37,938 bases of DNA from Lachnospiraceae bacterium (GCA_022766245.1 JALEPL010000036.1:1-37938); one strand, 5' to 3'. Shown: positions 18,455 to 27,386, numbered from the stretch's first letter. Numbers and translations: made by a program. The notes: a model not told the origin generated them from the letters alone.

Positions 18455-18511
18455 TGAATCATGTTCTTACGGCCTCATCAGCAAGTGATTCGGCCTGTTC
18501 TGAACAGTTAC
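18455..18511 (-). repeat. 57-bp dispersed repeat (family B), copy 1
   Basis: This is identical to 28735-28791 except at two positions. On the minus strand it begins GTAACTGTTCAGAACAG and contains a hairpin with GGCC arms, tandem G-A mismatches, ATCA/TGAT pairing and a 5-base loop. One of the two differences falls in that loop. It lies between two minus-strand genes (WYL and zinc-ribbon protein). Confidence 0.8.
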
Positions 18512-18520
18512 GCTGAATAC

Positions 18521-18547
18521 ATAACTACGAAGGTACGGTACAGTTAC
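18521..18547. repeat. Palindromic repeat family A, copy 3, at the WYL stop codon
   Basis: On the minus strand it reads GTAACTGT-ACCGTACCTTC-GTAGTTAT, matching the family A layout. The last residues of the WYL protein (NCTVPS) and its TAG stop codon lie in or next to it. Confidence 0.6.
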
Positions 18548-19520
18548 GAATCAATTCCTGTAAATAGTCCACATACTGCTGTCGCACATTTTCCGGCTCC
18601 ACAATGTTTACCTTGCCTCCCAATCCTGCCATCCAGCCAAAAAACTGAGGACTCACTGCCACATGGATCCTGGCACGAAATCCATCCTCACCCTGTCTGC
18701 GCAGAGCCACATTCTGTCCAAACCGGTCAATAATCACACCTATCATGCTGGCATCACCCTGCAATACTACCGTCTCTTCCTCACCGGCAAACATCCCGAA
18801 GGTCTTACGGGTATACGCCGCCACATCCAGATGATCCATTTTCTCCTCACCGGTTCTCTTTTGATCGGTGAGAGAAATCTGTAGCATCTTGTCCACACGA
18901 AAATGCTTGATGAGGTCCGTTTCCTCCTCATAAGCAATCATATAATAATTCTCGTCATCCCATGTCAATATGTAAGGACTGACCTCGTAAAAGGCACCGT
19001 CCCTCCGCAGATGCATCTCCTTTTCCACCGTCCACTCAAAATACTGAAAACGGATTTTGGAGTTCTCTGCGATTCCATTGTAAATCATATCCACGTTATA
19101 GTAAATACTCTCATTCACCGCTTTGGTGCGGTTCATGACCATCACCTGACGTTTTAGCTGTCCGGCATCATGATGACTGACCAGACCTTCCAGCTTACGA
19201 ATCAGCTCCCGGGATTTCTTTGGCGTAATGAATTTGGATGACTGTACCAGATCCACCAGGATCTTCAGTTCCGCCAGTTCAAACTCCCGGCTGGCCAGAT
19301 AATAACCTCCGGTGCGACCGGTAACCTTTATGATATCCATGCCAAAATCCTGCAGCAGTGCAATATCATCATAAATGCTCTTGCGTTCCGCCATGATTTC
19401 ATTTTTTGCCAGATATTCAATCAGCTGCTTCGTGGTAACCGGATGTTTTTCATCTGTCCACTCATACAAATATTTTACAATATACTGCATTTTCAGTTTC
19501 TGGTGATATGATTTTGGCAT
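18525..19520 (-). CDS. WYL-domain transcriptional regulator
   Basis: This 331-residue protein has an N-terminal winged HTH of the HTH_11 kind (about 10-65, TTKQLIEYLAKNEIMAERKSIYDDIALL). A central WYL domain (about 150-225) carries the SPYILTWDDENYYMIAY and HFRVDKM segments, and a C-terminal extension follows. WYL regulators sense nucleic acids or small ligands and often control DNA damage or defence genes, but no defence gene is nearby. The start is at the third codon of the longer frame, because GGAGGG lies 6 bases before it. A family A repeat supplies the last residues and the stop codon. A ferredoxin gene ends 14 bases before the alternative first ATG, so co-transcription with it is likely. 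Confidence 0.88.
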   Translation of the reverse strand: MPKSYHQKLKMQYIVKYLYEWTDEKHPVTTKQLIEYLAKNEIMAERKSIYDDIALLQDFGMDIIKVTGRTGGYYLASREFELAELKILVDLVQSSKFITPKKSRELIRKLEGLVSHHDAGQLKRQVMVMNRTKAVNESIYYNVDMIYNGIAENSKIRFQYFEWTVEKEMHLRRDGAFYEVSPYILTWDDENYYMIAYEEETDLIKHFRVDKMLQISLTDQKRTGEEKMDHLDVAAYTRKTFGMFAGEEETVVLQGDASMIGVIIDRFGQNVALRRQGEDGFRARIHVAVSPQFFGWMAGLGGKVNIVEPENVRQQYVDYLQELIRNCTVPS

Positions 19521-19540
19521 AAACATCCCTCCATTCTATT

Positions 19541-19726
19541 CTATCTCTCCTCGATAGCTGCCACCGGGCATCCTTCCATAGCATTCACTGCCTCCGGTTC
19601 ATGCTCTCCGGTAATATCCTCTGAAATAGCTTCCGCTACCCCTTCCTCCGTCAGGTGAAATACAGTCGGACACAATGATGCACACAGGCCGCATCCGATA
19701 CAGTTGTCGTTTACCTCAAATCTCAT
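19541..19726 (-). CDS. Small ferredoxin, [4Fe-4S]
   Basis: This 61-residue acidic electron carrier has the cluster motif C9-x2-C12-x2-C15-x3-C19-P near the N-terminus and a second-half GCPVAAI. That pattern fits a single-cluster ferredoxin, with the late cysteine as the fourth ligand. AGGAGG is 7-8 bases before the start. Upstream lies a 104-bp dispersed repeat. Its redox partner is unknown. Confidence 0.92.
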   Translation of the reverse strand: MRFEVNDNCIGCGLCASLCPTVFHLTEEGVAEAISEDITGEHEPEAVNAMEGCPVAAIEER

Positions 19727-19749
19727 GTCATATCCTCCTATTTTCTATG

Positions 19750-19853
19750 ATTAGGCATTTGCGAAACTCATCCTTCTCTTAGTAGCTGCCAGCTGCTACA
19801 ACTTTGAGAGAATCGTAGCCACTGGCCTGCTAATTGGCAAACGCCTATTCCAT
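19750..19853 (-). repeat. 104-bp dispersed repeat, copy 2
   Basis: The reverse complement aligns ungapped with 123-226 over 104 bases. The ends form inverted repeats and the inner GCCAGTGGCTAC/GTAGCAGCTGGC arms pair. It lies upstream of the ferredoxin gene, with the AGGAGG ribosome binding site about 15 bases beyond its end, so the ferredoxin transcript may begin in it or pass through it. Confidence 0.75.
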
Positions 19854-19913
19854 GATATGTATTAGGATATGGCATTATTGAAATAATATACACTCCCTAT
19901 TCGCAGATGCTAA

Positions 19914-19950
19914 ATGTACCGGAGTTCACACAGTGGATACCCCGGTACAT
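19914..19950. terminator. Hairpin after the GH13 gene
   Basis: The 9-base arms ATGTACCGG and CCGGTACAT are perfectly complementary around a 19-base loop, 17 bases beyond the stop codon. There is no clear U-tract, so termination is only probable. Confidence 0.45.
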
Positions 19951-19966
19951 CGGACTTGTTCTTTAT

Positions 19967-21697
19967 TTAGTTGAAACTGTTCACCCAGTTCACCAGAGAA
20001 TCGTGATATACATTTTCTGCCACACTCTTTCTCATCTGTGAGTCCACATAGCCGTTATTCACCATCTTTGCCAGCACGCATGCCTGAAGTTCTGAGACGG
20101 TCATGGTATCGTAACCTTTTCCGGAAACTGCCTTAGCCAATACCAGGATCTCCTCTTCGGATGCCACCATGGGATCAAAGGAGTCTGCCACGAATTTCTC
20201 CAAATCTGCTGCCGGAGCTTCTTCCGTCACAGCTTCTTCCGGAACTTCTGCCGATGCCGGAGCAGCTGTCGGGATCTCCTCCTCCACCTTTGCATTTGTC
20301 GGAATCTCTCTCTCATCATAGGCAACCGGCTCTGTCTTTGGTGCATCTGCTGTCACAGGAACCCAGATTTCACCATAATTTGCCGGAATCGCCACATCAA
20401 TATGTCCTCCGCTTACGGGTACCGTTTTCCCTGAGAGTATACCCACATACTCTGCGGCTCCTCCCACCGGAAGCTTCATGTATGACTCATTGTCATCATT
20501 ATTCACCGCTACTACCACGGTCTGTCCCTGATAAGTTCTGGAGAACGCATACTGACGATTTGTCAGCTGCAGTTCTTTATAATCTCCATAGGACAATGCC
20601 GGTGTAGCCTGACGTGCTTTACCCAGTGCAGATACAATCTTCGTGCATGAATTGGTCTCTCCCGCATCCTTATAATCCTCCAGATTCAATGCCGGGCGCA
20701 GGGATGCATCAGAAAACTTCTCCTTCTTACCTTCGATTCCAAACTCTGATCCATAATAAATAGAAGGTACTCCGGGAAGGGTATACATCAAAATGTGCAC
20801 CGGAGCAAAGTGTGCCTTGTTGTTTAACTTGGTGTAAATGCGCTCCACATCATGATTGTCCACAAAATTGTAAAGCTTTAATCCATCCGGACGATTACCG
20901 CCCATCTCATACAAACGCTTTACGGTGTGTGCAATTTCAAAATAGTTGTGATCGTTATGACCGGAATACAGTGCCTTGTGCAACTGATAATTGGTTACGG
21001 AGTGAAGTGTCCCCTCATTTACCCAGCGGCTGTAATCTCCATGGATTACCTCCCCCATCAGCCAGAAATCCGGTTTTACGGTATTTGCCACCTGACGCAG
21101 TGCCTGCATGTAATTAAAGTCAAGCACATCCGCTGCGTCCAGACGAATTCCATCAATATCATACTCGCTCACCCAGAAACGAATTACATCACAGATGTAA
21201 TCCCGCACAGCCGGGTTGTTCTGATTCAGCTTTACCAAAAGGTTATAGCCACCCCAGTTTTCATAGGAAAATCCATCGTTGTACTCATTATTGCCACTAA
21301 AATTCACCTGACAATACCAATCCTTGTAAGGAGAATTCTCTCTCTTTTCCTTCAGATCCTTAAATGCGAAAAAATCTCTTCCTGTATGGTTGAACACACC
21401 GTCCAGGATTACACGAATCCCCTTCTTATGGCATTCTGCCACAAAATTCGTCAGATCCTCGTTGGTTCCCAGTCTGCTGTCCAGCTTTTTATAATCTGTG
21501 GTCTCATACCCGTGTCCCACGGACTCAAACAACGGTCCGATGTAGATGGCATTGCAGCCGATTTCCTTTATATGATTGATCCATGGAATCAACGTGTTCA
21601 AACGATGTACCGGCTCCCCGTAAGGATTCTCTGCGGGTGCCCCTGTCAGTCCCAGGGGATAAATGTGATAAAATACTGCCTCATCATACCATGCCAT
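19967..21697 (-). CDS. GH13 alpha-amylase-family enzyme with extra C-terminal domain
   Basis: This 576-residue enzyme has a GH13 barrel with the catalytic triad visible: nucleophile D187 (GIRLDAAD), acid/base E216 (LMGEVIHG) and D283 (VDNHD). VILDGVFNHTG at 96-106 is the first conserved region. There is no signal peptide, so it acts in the cytoplasm, probably on maltodextrin or glycogen-derived oligosaccharides. A beta-sandwich-like region ends near 450. Then comes a Pro/Ala/Glu-rich linker (about 450-500) and a helical tail of about 75 residues (500-576) that I do not recognise. RBS AGGAGG is 9 bases before the start. It has its own promoter and lies downstream of a hybrid sensor kinase. Confidence 0.9.
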   Translation of the reverse strand: MAWYDEAVFYHIYPLGLTGAPAENPYGEPVHRLNTLIPWINHIKEIGCNAIYIGPLFESVGHGYETTDYKKLDSRLGTNEDLTNFVAECHKKGIRVILDGVFNHTGRDFFAFKDLKEKRENSPYKDWYCQVNFSGNNEYNDGFSYENWGGYNLLVKLNQNNPAVRDYICDVIRFWVSEYDIDGIRLDAADVLDFNYMQALRQVANTVKPDFWLMGEVIHGDYSRWVNEGTLHSVTNYQLHKALYSGHNDHNYFEIAHTVKRLYEMGGNRPDGLKLYNFVDNHDVERIYTKLNNKAHFAPVHILMYTLPGVPSIYYGSEFGIEGKKEKFSDASLRPALNLEDYKDAGETNSCTKIVSALGKARQATPALSYGDYKELQLTNRQYAFSRTYQGQTVVVAVNNDDNESYMKLPVGGAAEYVGILSGKTVPVSGGHIDVAIPANYGEIWVPVTADAPKTEPVAYDEREIPTNAKVEEEIPTAAPASAEVPEEAVTEEAPAADLEKFVADSFDPMVASEEEILVLAKAVSGKGYDTMTVSELQACVLAKMVNNGYVDSQMRKSVAENVYHDSLVNWVNSFN

Positions 21698-21774
21698 GAT
21701 GCGATTCCTCCTGTCGTTTTCTCACTTACGTGCATTCGTATCCCAGATGAATACTCTGCACAGTGTTCCGCATA

Positions 21775-21803
21775 ATTATACCACAGGATGAAATATACAC
21801 CAA
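21775..21803 (-). promoter_or_regulatory. Promoter of the GH13 gene
   Basis: On the minus strand TTGGTG (21798-21803) is 17 bases from a perfect TATAAT (21775-21780). It sits in the short gap after the sensor kinase gene, so the amylase is expressed independently. I see no clear catabolite-responsive element. Confidence 0.78.
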
Positions 21804-21833
21804 GCATTTTTTGTTTTAAACGTCCCTGCGACA

Positions 21834-24824
21834 CTACTCGCACACCTGACGCAGTATCCCGATCAGCAGCTTCTCATTCACTGGCTTTGCAATGTGCCCA
21901 TCCATGCCACATGCCAGGCAGCTGGACACATCCTCCGCAAAGGCGTCCGCAGTCATGGCGACAATGGGGATATGCGCCTTCCCAGGATCACTCAGAGCGC
22001 GGATCCGCCTGGTGGTCTCGCGCCCATCCAGCAGCGGCATCTGAATATCCATCAGAATCGCCACATACGTGCCCGCCGGTTTTTCCTTCAGCATATCCAG
22101 ACAGATCTGTCCGTTCTCTGCCCGTTCACTGTAGATATCATAATCCTCCAAAAGCTCCTGCATGATTTCCCAGTTTAGCTCATTATCTTCTGCCACGAGA
22201 ACCTTTTTCCCAGTCACTTTGTCCCAGGTTTCCACCTCTGTCACTGTCTGGTTCGTTGGTGACTCCAGAAGCTGTGTCACATTGCGGGGATTCTCCCCGT
22301 CCCATGCACTCTCTTTCGGATTTATTCTGCTTTCCAGGCACTGGGGCTGTGCCTTTTCAGCTTCTCCTCCCACCATACACTGTACTTTCTCCCCGGAATC
22401 CACACTCTCCTGCACACGCTGTTTCCTCTGCTTTGCCATGGGCAGCTCCAGCAATACCGTAAATGTCGTCCCCACTCCTTTTTGAGACTGACAGGAAATC
22501 TCTCCTCCCATCAGCTCCACCATCTGATGGATAATGGCCAGCCCCAGCCCATAGCCCTGAATCTCATTCACGCGGCTGTTTTCCTCTCTGGCAAAGGGCT
22601 CATACATGCTCTCCATGAACTTCTCAGACATACCGATTCCGGTATCCTTCACCCGGCAGACCAGACGAATCCGGTCTTTCACATCCTCCACCTCTTCCTG
22701 ATGAATCAAAAATTCCACCCTTCCATGAGGCTGCGTGTACTTCACTGCATTGGATAATAAATTAATGAAAATTTGGTTCAACCGCAGTTCGTCTGCATAC
22801 AGCTCATCGCAAATGATGTCTGTCAGCTCCATATGAAAATCCACTGCCTTTTCTCTGGCATGAAAACCAATATTGCTGCAAATCTCCTCCGCCATTTTAT
22901 GTAACGAAAACCGGGTTGGATTCAGAAATGTCCGACCACTCTCAAGCTTGGAAATATCCAGAATATCATTGATCAGGGTCAGAAGATGATGTCCCGCCTG
23001 CGTAATATTCTGCAGACATTTCTGAACCCGGACAGGATCATCCATGTGTTTGGAAGCAATGGATGTCATACCCATAATCACATTCATGGGCGTGCGAATG
23101 TCATGGGACATGGTAGACAGGAATCGTGTCTTCGCCTGATTCGCCTCACTAGCCTTTATGGCCGCCTCCCTCAGCATGCGCTGATTGTATTTAGCATTTT
23201 TACGATAGGCAATAAATATGCCAATCATCACAGCCGCTACCACAGCCAAACCACATATAAACCATACCGCATGTTCCTCCATGTACTTGCTCAGGGAATA
23301 GTCATTCTGTACATAGGAATACTGAATCATGGCATTGGTGATATCTGCCTCATCCATCTGGGCAATCATTTTGTTCATCATCTCTACCAGTAAATGCTCC
23401 TGCCCATTCACCGCCAGTCCGAAGTCCTCGGTATCATCCAGATAAGCGATATTCAGTTCCGCATACTCCGGATTTTCCTGTATTTCCCGCTGCATGACAC
23501 TTTCACAGCCGATACTGCAGCGGGTCTTCCCCGTGCGCACCGCCTCCAGACACACCTCTAAATCATCATACGAGATGACCTGCGCATTCGGATACTTATC
23601 CTCCACATAGTATTTCTGCCCAATGGACTGGTCACATAAAGCAATCTCATCGTACAGGGTCTCCTCATAGATTCCCTGGAATACCAGCATCACACGGTCC
23701 TTCACAATACTATCCGTCTGATAGATTCCCTTGCTCTCCGAGCGCCATAGATCACAGTATAGCGGAAAGGCTGCATCCAGTTCGTTTGTCTGCAATGCCT
23801 CCTCCATCTCGTCCATATTATCATATCCTATAGGCACCACCTGAATTCCCAGAAACTCCTCCATGCTCTGCCAAACCAATTCCGTCAAACCTGCCGGCGA
23901 GCCATCCTTCTTCTGCCCGGAAATAGGCAATGCATCTACCATATATCCAAAACGAAGCTGCCCTTTCTCCGCCAGCCAGCTTCTCTCTTCTTCTGTCAAT
24001 GTCTGCCTCAGCCCACCGCTAAAATACTTATCCTGCAGAAGAACCGTATAGTAGGGGGATATTTCCCAAAGTCGTTCCATAGCTGTATTCAGCTGCTCCA
24101 AGAGATCACTTCGTTCCGGATTCACTGCAAAATACAGCTCCGAATTTCCGATGCATGCTATCTGATCTACCCGCTCTACTACAAAGTTGTCCGACAAAAT
24201 GCATGCATCCAGTTCTCCCTTCTTCATCGCTTCATGCATCCCGTCAAAATCCTCCTTCTGCACGACTTCACTATCCAGCCCCATCTCCGTCAGATAGTCC
24301 TGCAGCATATCCACCATGACAGTTCCCCTGGTAACACCGATTTTCTTTCCGTTTAAAGTGGACAAATCCCTGCTTTGTATCTGCGTAGACTCCAAAGGCG
24401 CATAAATGTAATACGACTCCATTCCCATGGGTTTTTCTGAAAAAAGCAGGACATCCTGTCGTTCCGGCGTAATGGAAAAGCCCGCCATCACATCAATCTC
24501 CCCCTGCCTTAGCTTTTCCTCCAGCTCGCTCCATGTCCCGTAGACATACTCGTAATCCCACCCGGTACACTCTGCAATCTTCTGATAATACTCGTAGGCA
24601 TACCCGGATTTTCTTTCTCCTTCTGCACCTGCCTGAAAATGATCATTATCCAGAAAATACCCAATGCGAACAGTCTGGGATTTGTTTTCCCCATGCGCTG
24701 CATGGATCTGTTCTGTGAAAGTACTGAACAAATACGAGAAAACAAAAAAGGAACCCAGACAAAAGAACACTGCCTTACGAATTCCTCTTTTCAAGCAATC
24801 TATGAATCGTTTCATCTTATCCAC
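21834..24824 (-). CDS. BvgS/EvgS-like hybrid sensor histidine kinase
   Basis: This protein of about 996 residues starts with a signal/membrane segment (about 18-35) and has two tandem periplasmic-binding-type Venus flytrap domains (about 51-270 and 290-500). A membrane segment follows (about 519-540), then a HisKA domain with phospho-acceptor H574 (STMSHDIRTPMN) and an ATPase domain with N, G1 (DTGIGM) and G2 (GYGLGLAI) boxes. A receiver domain (about 873-995) carries D926 (MDIQMP). Unlike BvgS it has no HPt domain, so a separate phosphotransfer protein or direct receiver signalling is implied. The ligand is unknown; such domains often bind amino acids or other small solutes. The start is taken as GTG with AGGAG 7 bases upstream; an ATG three codons later is the alternative. 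Confidence 0.9.
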   Translation of the reverse strand: MDKMKRFIDCLKRGIRKAVFFCLGSFFVFSYLFSTFTEQIHAAHGENKSQTVRIGYFLDNDHFQAGAEGERKSGYAYEYYQKIAECTGWDYEYVYGTWSELEEKLRQGEIDVMAGFSITPERQDVLLFSEKPMGMESYYIYAPLESTQIQSRDLSTLNGKKIGVTRGTVMVDMLQDYLTEMGLDSEVVQKEDFDGMHEAMKKGELDACILSDNFVVERVDQIACIGNSELYFAVNPERSDLLEQLNTAMERLWEISPYYTVLLQDKYFSGGLRQTLTEEERSWLAEKGQLRFGYMVDALPISGQKKDGSPAGLTELVWQSMEEFLGIQVVPIGYDNMDEMEEALQTNELDAAFPLYCDLWRSESKGIYQTDSIVKDRVMLVFQGIYEETLYDEIALCDQSIGQKYYVEDKYPNAQVISYDDLEVCLEAVRTGKTRCSIGCESVMQREIQENPEYAELNIAYLDDTEDFGLAVNGQEHLLVEMMNKMIAQMDEADITNAMIQYSYVQNDYSLSKYMEEHAVWFICGLAVVAAVMIGIFIAYRKNAKYNQRMLREAAIKASEANQAKTRFLSTMSHDIRTPMNVIMGMTSIASKHMDDPVRVQKCLQNITQAGHHLLTLINDILDISKLESGRTFLNPTRFSLHKMAEEICSNIGFHAREKAVDFHMELTDIICDELYADELRLNQIFINLLSNAVKYTQPHGRVEFLIHQEEVEDVKDRIRLVCRVKDTGIGMSEKFMESMYEPFAREENSRVNEIQGYGLGLAIIHQMVELMGGEISCQSQKGVGTTFTVLLELPMAKQRKQRVQESVDSGEKVQCMVGGEAEKAQPQCLESRINPKESAWDGENPRNVTQLLESPTNQTVTEVETWDKVTGKKVLVAEDNELNWEIMQELLEDYDIYSERAENGQICLDMLKEKPAGTYVAILMDIQMPLLDGRETTRRIRALSDPGKAHIPIVAMTADAFAEDVSSCLACGMDGHIAKPVNEKLLIGILRQVCE

Positions 24825-24834
24825 TTCCCCTCTC

Positions 24835-24870
24835 CTGGCACGAGATGTCACCACAGGTATCTCTTACCAG
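24835..24870. repeat. Palindromic repeat family C, copy 2, at the ttcA-like stop codon
   Basis: CTGG at the left pairs with CCAG at the right, and GAGAT pairs with ATCTC around the shared GTCACCACAGGT centre. The TAA stop of the ttcA-like gene lies inside it. It matches the first 22 bases of 2128-2166 at 19 positions. Confidence 0.55.
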
Positions 24871-25562
24871 CCTTCCAGGTTTCCATGGATCACCGCCGTC
24901 ATCAGGCGTTTTTTCACCCCCGGTGTATGCAGGTTAAGCTGACGAATCAGTTCCTTTACATAAGCCCGCTCTGTCTCCTCTTCGTAAGGGCAGCCACTTG
25001 CCACCACTGGCAGCTGATATCGGTTCTTAAATCCAATAATATCAGCTTCCGGTACAAACAGCATAGGACGAATTACGGTAAGCCCGGTATCTTCCATTGC
25101 CGTTACCGGCCAGAAACAGGACAGTCTTCCCTCGTAGATCAGTGACATCATCAGTGTCTCGATTACATCATCCATATGATGCGCATAGGCGATTTTGTTG
25201 CACCCCAGCTCCAGAGCCTTCTGATTCAACGCCCCCTTGCGCAGTCTGGCACAGAGGGAACATGGCTTTTGTTCAGGCAGCATTTCACCTATGTCTGTAT
25301 TCACTACATGGTATTCTATTCCGAGAGTTTGGCATAATTTGTCGATTTCTGTAAATGAAGTTCCATTATATCCCAAATCCACTGTGATTCCCGTCAACGT
25401 AAAGGACTTTGGATAAAATCTCTGTAACCCGCTCATGGCATACAAAAGCGTCAGGGAATCCTTGCCGCCGGAAATTCCCACAGCAATCCGATCCCCTGAT
25501 TCTATCATGTCATATTGATCCAGCGCCTGTCTGGTCAGGCTGTACAGTCGTTGCAGCTTCAT
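24864..25562 (-). CDS. TtcA-like tRNA 2-thiocytidine biosynthesis protein
   Basis: This 232-residue PP-loop ATPase has SGGKDS at 31-36 and three cysteines C101, C104 and C191. These match the three cysteines that bind the [4Fe-4S] cluster in TtcA, which thiolates C32 of certain tRNAs. It is shorter than E. coli TtcA (about 310). The AYAHHMDDVIETLMMS segment is typical of the family. The ATG overlaps the glgB stop as ATGA, so translation is coupled with the branching enzyme, a pairing without an obvious functional reason. An alternative is another member of the TtcA/TilS superfamily. Confidence 0.88.
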   Translation of the reverse strand: MKLQRLYSLTRQALDQYDMIESGDRIAVGISGGKDSLTLLYAMSGLQRFYPKSFTLTGITVDLGYNGTSFTEIDKLCQTLGIEYHVVNTDIGEMLPEQKPCSLCARLRKGALNQKALELGCNKIAYAHHMDDVIETLMMSLIYEGRLSCFWPVTAMEDTGLTVIRPMLFVPEADIIGFKNRYQLPVVASGCPYEEETERAYVKELIRQLNLHTPGVKKRLMTAVIHGNLEGW

Positions 25563-27355
25563 GTTATCCTCTTTTCTATCAAAAACAAATACCCAGAATA
25601 TCCGCTGAGCAAAATTTCTACCTGTCCCTCAGAAACATCATACCAAGTGTCCCCTTCATAAGCGTGATTTCCACCAAAATACACATCATCCGTAGCAAGC
25701 CATAGTTTTAGTCTTTCTGCATCCGAAATCCGCAGCGTGTAGTTGCATTGTTCCGGCGAAAAATGAAACACCGCAAGGAATCTCTTTCCTCCACCCATGC
25801 GTTCAAATGCATACACCAGCTGCGGATTTTGCGAACACTCTACCCAGTAAAATCCGTCCCGGTCATAGTCTTTTTCATAAAATGCTGGATTCTCCAGATA
25901 GATTCGGTTCAACCGTTTCATAAAATGCTCAAAGCCTTGGTGTATGGGATATCCAAGCAAATTCCAGTCCTGTTCCCGTGCTTCATCCCACTCTCTTAAC
26001 TGGCCAAATTCATTTCCCATGAAATTCAGCTTTTTCCCCGGATGGGTGTACATATAAAGGTAAAGTGCTCGGGCTTGTGGAAATTTTTCTGCATAATCCC
26101 CACTCATTTTCTGTAAAATCGTAGCCTTACCATGCACCACCTCATCATGAGACAATGGACACAAATACCTCTCCTCATAGTAATACATCATAGAAAAAGT
26201 CAAACTGTGATATGCCTCATATCGATACTCTGGTGCCGTACGAAAATAATTCAGCGTATCATTCATCCAGCCCATATCCCACTTGTAATCAAAACCTAAA
26301 CCTCCTTCTGATACTGGTCTTGTTACCCTCGGATATGAAGTGGAATCCTCGGCAATCAGCATAATCGAGGAATCCATTTCCTTTAGTTTCTGATTCATGT
26401 AACGCAGAAAATCCACAGCATTATGATTCACTCCACGCCTGGAATCCCCCTGCCAGTATATCATATTACTAATCGCATCCACACGCAAGCCATCCATATG
26501 ATATTCTTTCATCCAGTAAACTGCACAGGATTGCAAGAAACTGCGCACCTCCCCTCTGGAATGATTAAAATTCTTGCTTCCCCATTCACTGGCACCCACG
26601 TCCACATGCGGATACTCATACAACGTGCTTCCGTCATAATCCGCCAAGCCATAGGAATCTACCGCAAAATGCACCGGAACAAAGTCTAGAATCACTCCAA
26701 TGCCATTTTGATGCAGACGATCTACCATTTGTTTGAGCTGATCCGCAGTACCATACCGGGAAGTAGGACTATAAAATCCGCTGACCTGATATCCCCAGGA
26801 ATTATCACAGGGATGTTCCATAATAGGCAGCAGCTCTATGTAATTATAACCATGTTCCTTTAAATAGGGAATCAACAGCTCTGCCAGTTCATCATAAGTA
26901 TGCCAGCCTTCTCTACCTTCCTCCCGCTTCCAGCTTCCGGCATGGAGTTCGTAGATATTGACCGGCTTATCCCTGCCATCACTACGCTGCTTCATCCACG
27001 CCTGATCATGAAACTGATAACGATACATATCCCGAATCACTGAGGCAAACTGAGGGCGCAGTTCCATACCAAATCCATATGGATCACAGTGTTCCACACA
27101 ACCTCCATTTTGCAGATAGATCCGATACTTATACAACATCCCTTGTTTTGTCCCAGGAATAAAACATTCCCAGAAATGCCCATCATAGGCTCTCTCCATG
27201 GCTGTATCATTCCAATCATTAAAATCACCAATCACCGTCACACCTGACGCAGCCGGAGCAAACGTGCGGAACACACATCCTCCTTCCACTAAATGAGCAC
27301 CCAGATATTCATAAGCCGCCATCTCTTTTCCCACATAGAATTCATATTTATCCAT
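25559..27355 (-). CDS. glgB: 1,4-alpha-glucan branching enzyme
   Basis: GlgB introduces alpha-1,6 branches into glycogen. The 598-residue protein has an N-terminal CBM48-like domain (FRTFAPAASGVTVIGDFNDW), a GH13 barrel with nucleophile in GLRVDAIS, acid/base glutamate in LIAEDST and the third acid in LSHDEVVHGK, then an all-beta C-terminal domain. ELLPIMEHPCDNSWGYQ is a branching-enzyme hallmark. The start is placed at codon 27 of the longer frame, because GAAGGAG lies 5 bases before it. Its upstream region is shared with a divergent TetR regulator. The other glycogen synthesis genes (glgA, glgC) are not in the window. Confidence 0.95.
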   Translation of the reverse strand: MDKYEFYVGKEMAAYEYLGAHLVEGGCVFRTFAPAASGVTVIGDFNDWNDTAMERAYDGHFWECFIPGTKQGMLYKYRIYLQNGGCVEHCDPYGFGMELRPQFASVIRDMYRYQFHDQAWMKQRSDGRDKPVNIYELHAGSWKREEGREGWHTYDELAELLIPYLKEHGYNYIELLPIMEHPCDNSWGYQVSGFYSPTSRYGTADQLKQMVDRLHQNGIGVILDFVPVHFAVDSYGLADYDGSTLYEYPHVDVGASEWGSKNFNHSRGEVRSFLQSCAVYWMKEYHMDGLRVDAISNMIYWQGDSRRGVNHNAVDFLRYMNQKLKEMDSSIMLIAEDSTSYPRVTRPVSEGGLGFDYKWDMGWMNDTLNYFRTAPEYRYEAYHSLTFSMMYYYEERYLCPLSHDEVVHGKATILQKMSGDYAEKFPQARALYLYMYTHPGKKLNFMGNEFGQLREWDEAREQDWNLLGYPIHQGFEHFMKRLNRIYLENPAFYEKDYDRDGFYWVECSQNPQLVYAFERMGGGKRFLAVFHFSPEQCNYTLRISDAERLKLWLATDDVYFGGNHAYEGDTWYDVSEGQVEILLSGYSGYLFLIEKRIT

Positions 27356-27386
27356 ATACACTCCTTCTCCATTGGCACGGAGGTAA

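Noticed and set aside
18455-18511. Hammerhead ribozyme, suggested by CTGATGAGGCC and GGCCGAA on the minus strand
   Set aside because: There are only about six bases between the two core parts, too few for stems I and III in any of the three hammerhead topologies.
18525-19520. Defence island marked by the WYL regulator
   Set aside because: Neighbours are a ferredoxin, a zinc-ribbon protein and pyrG; no nuclease, CRISPR or toxin gene is present.
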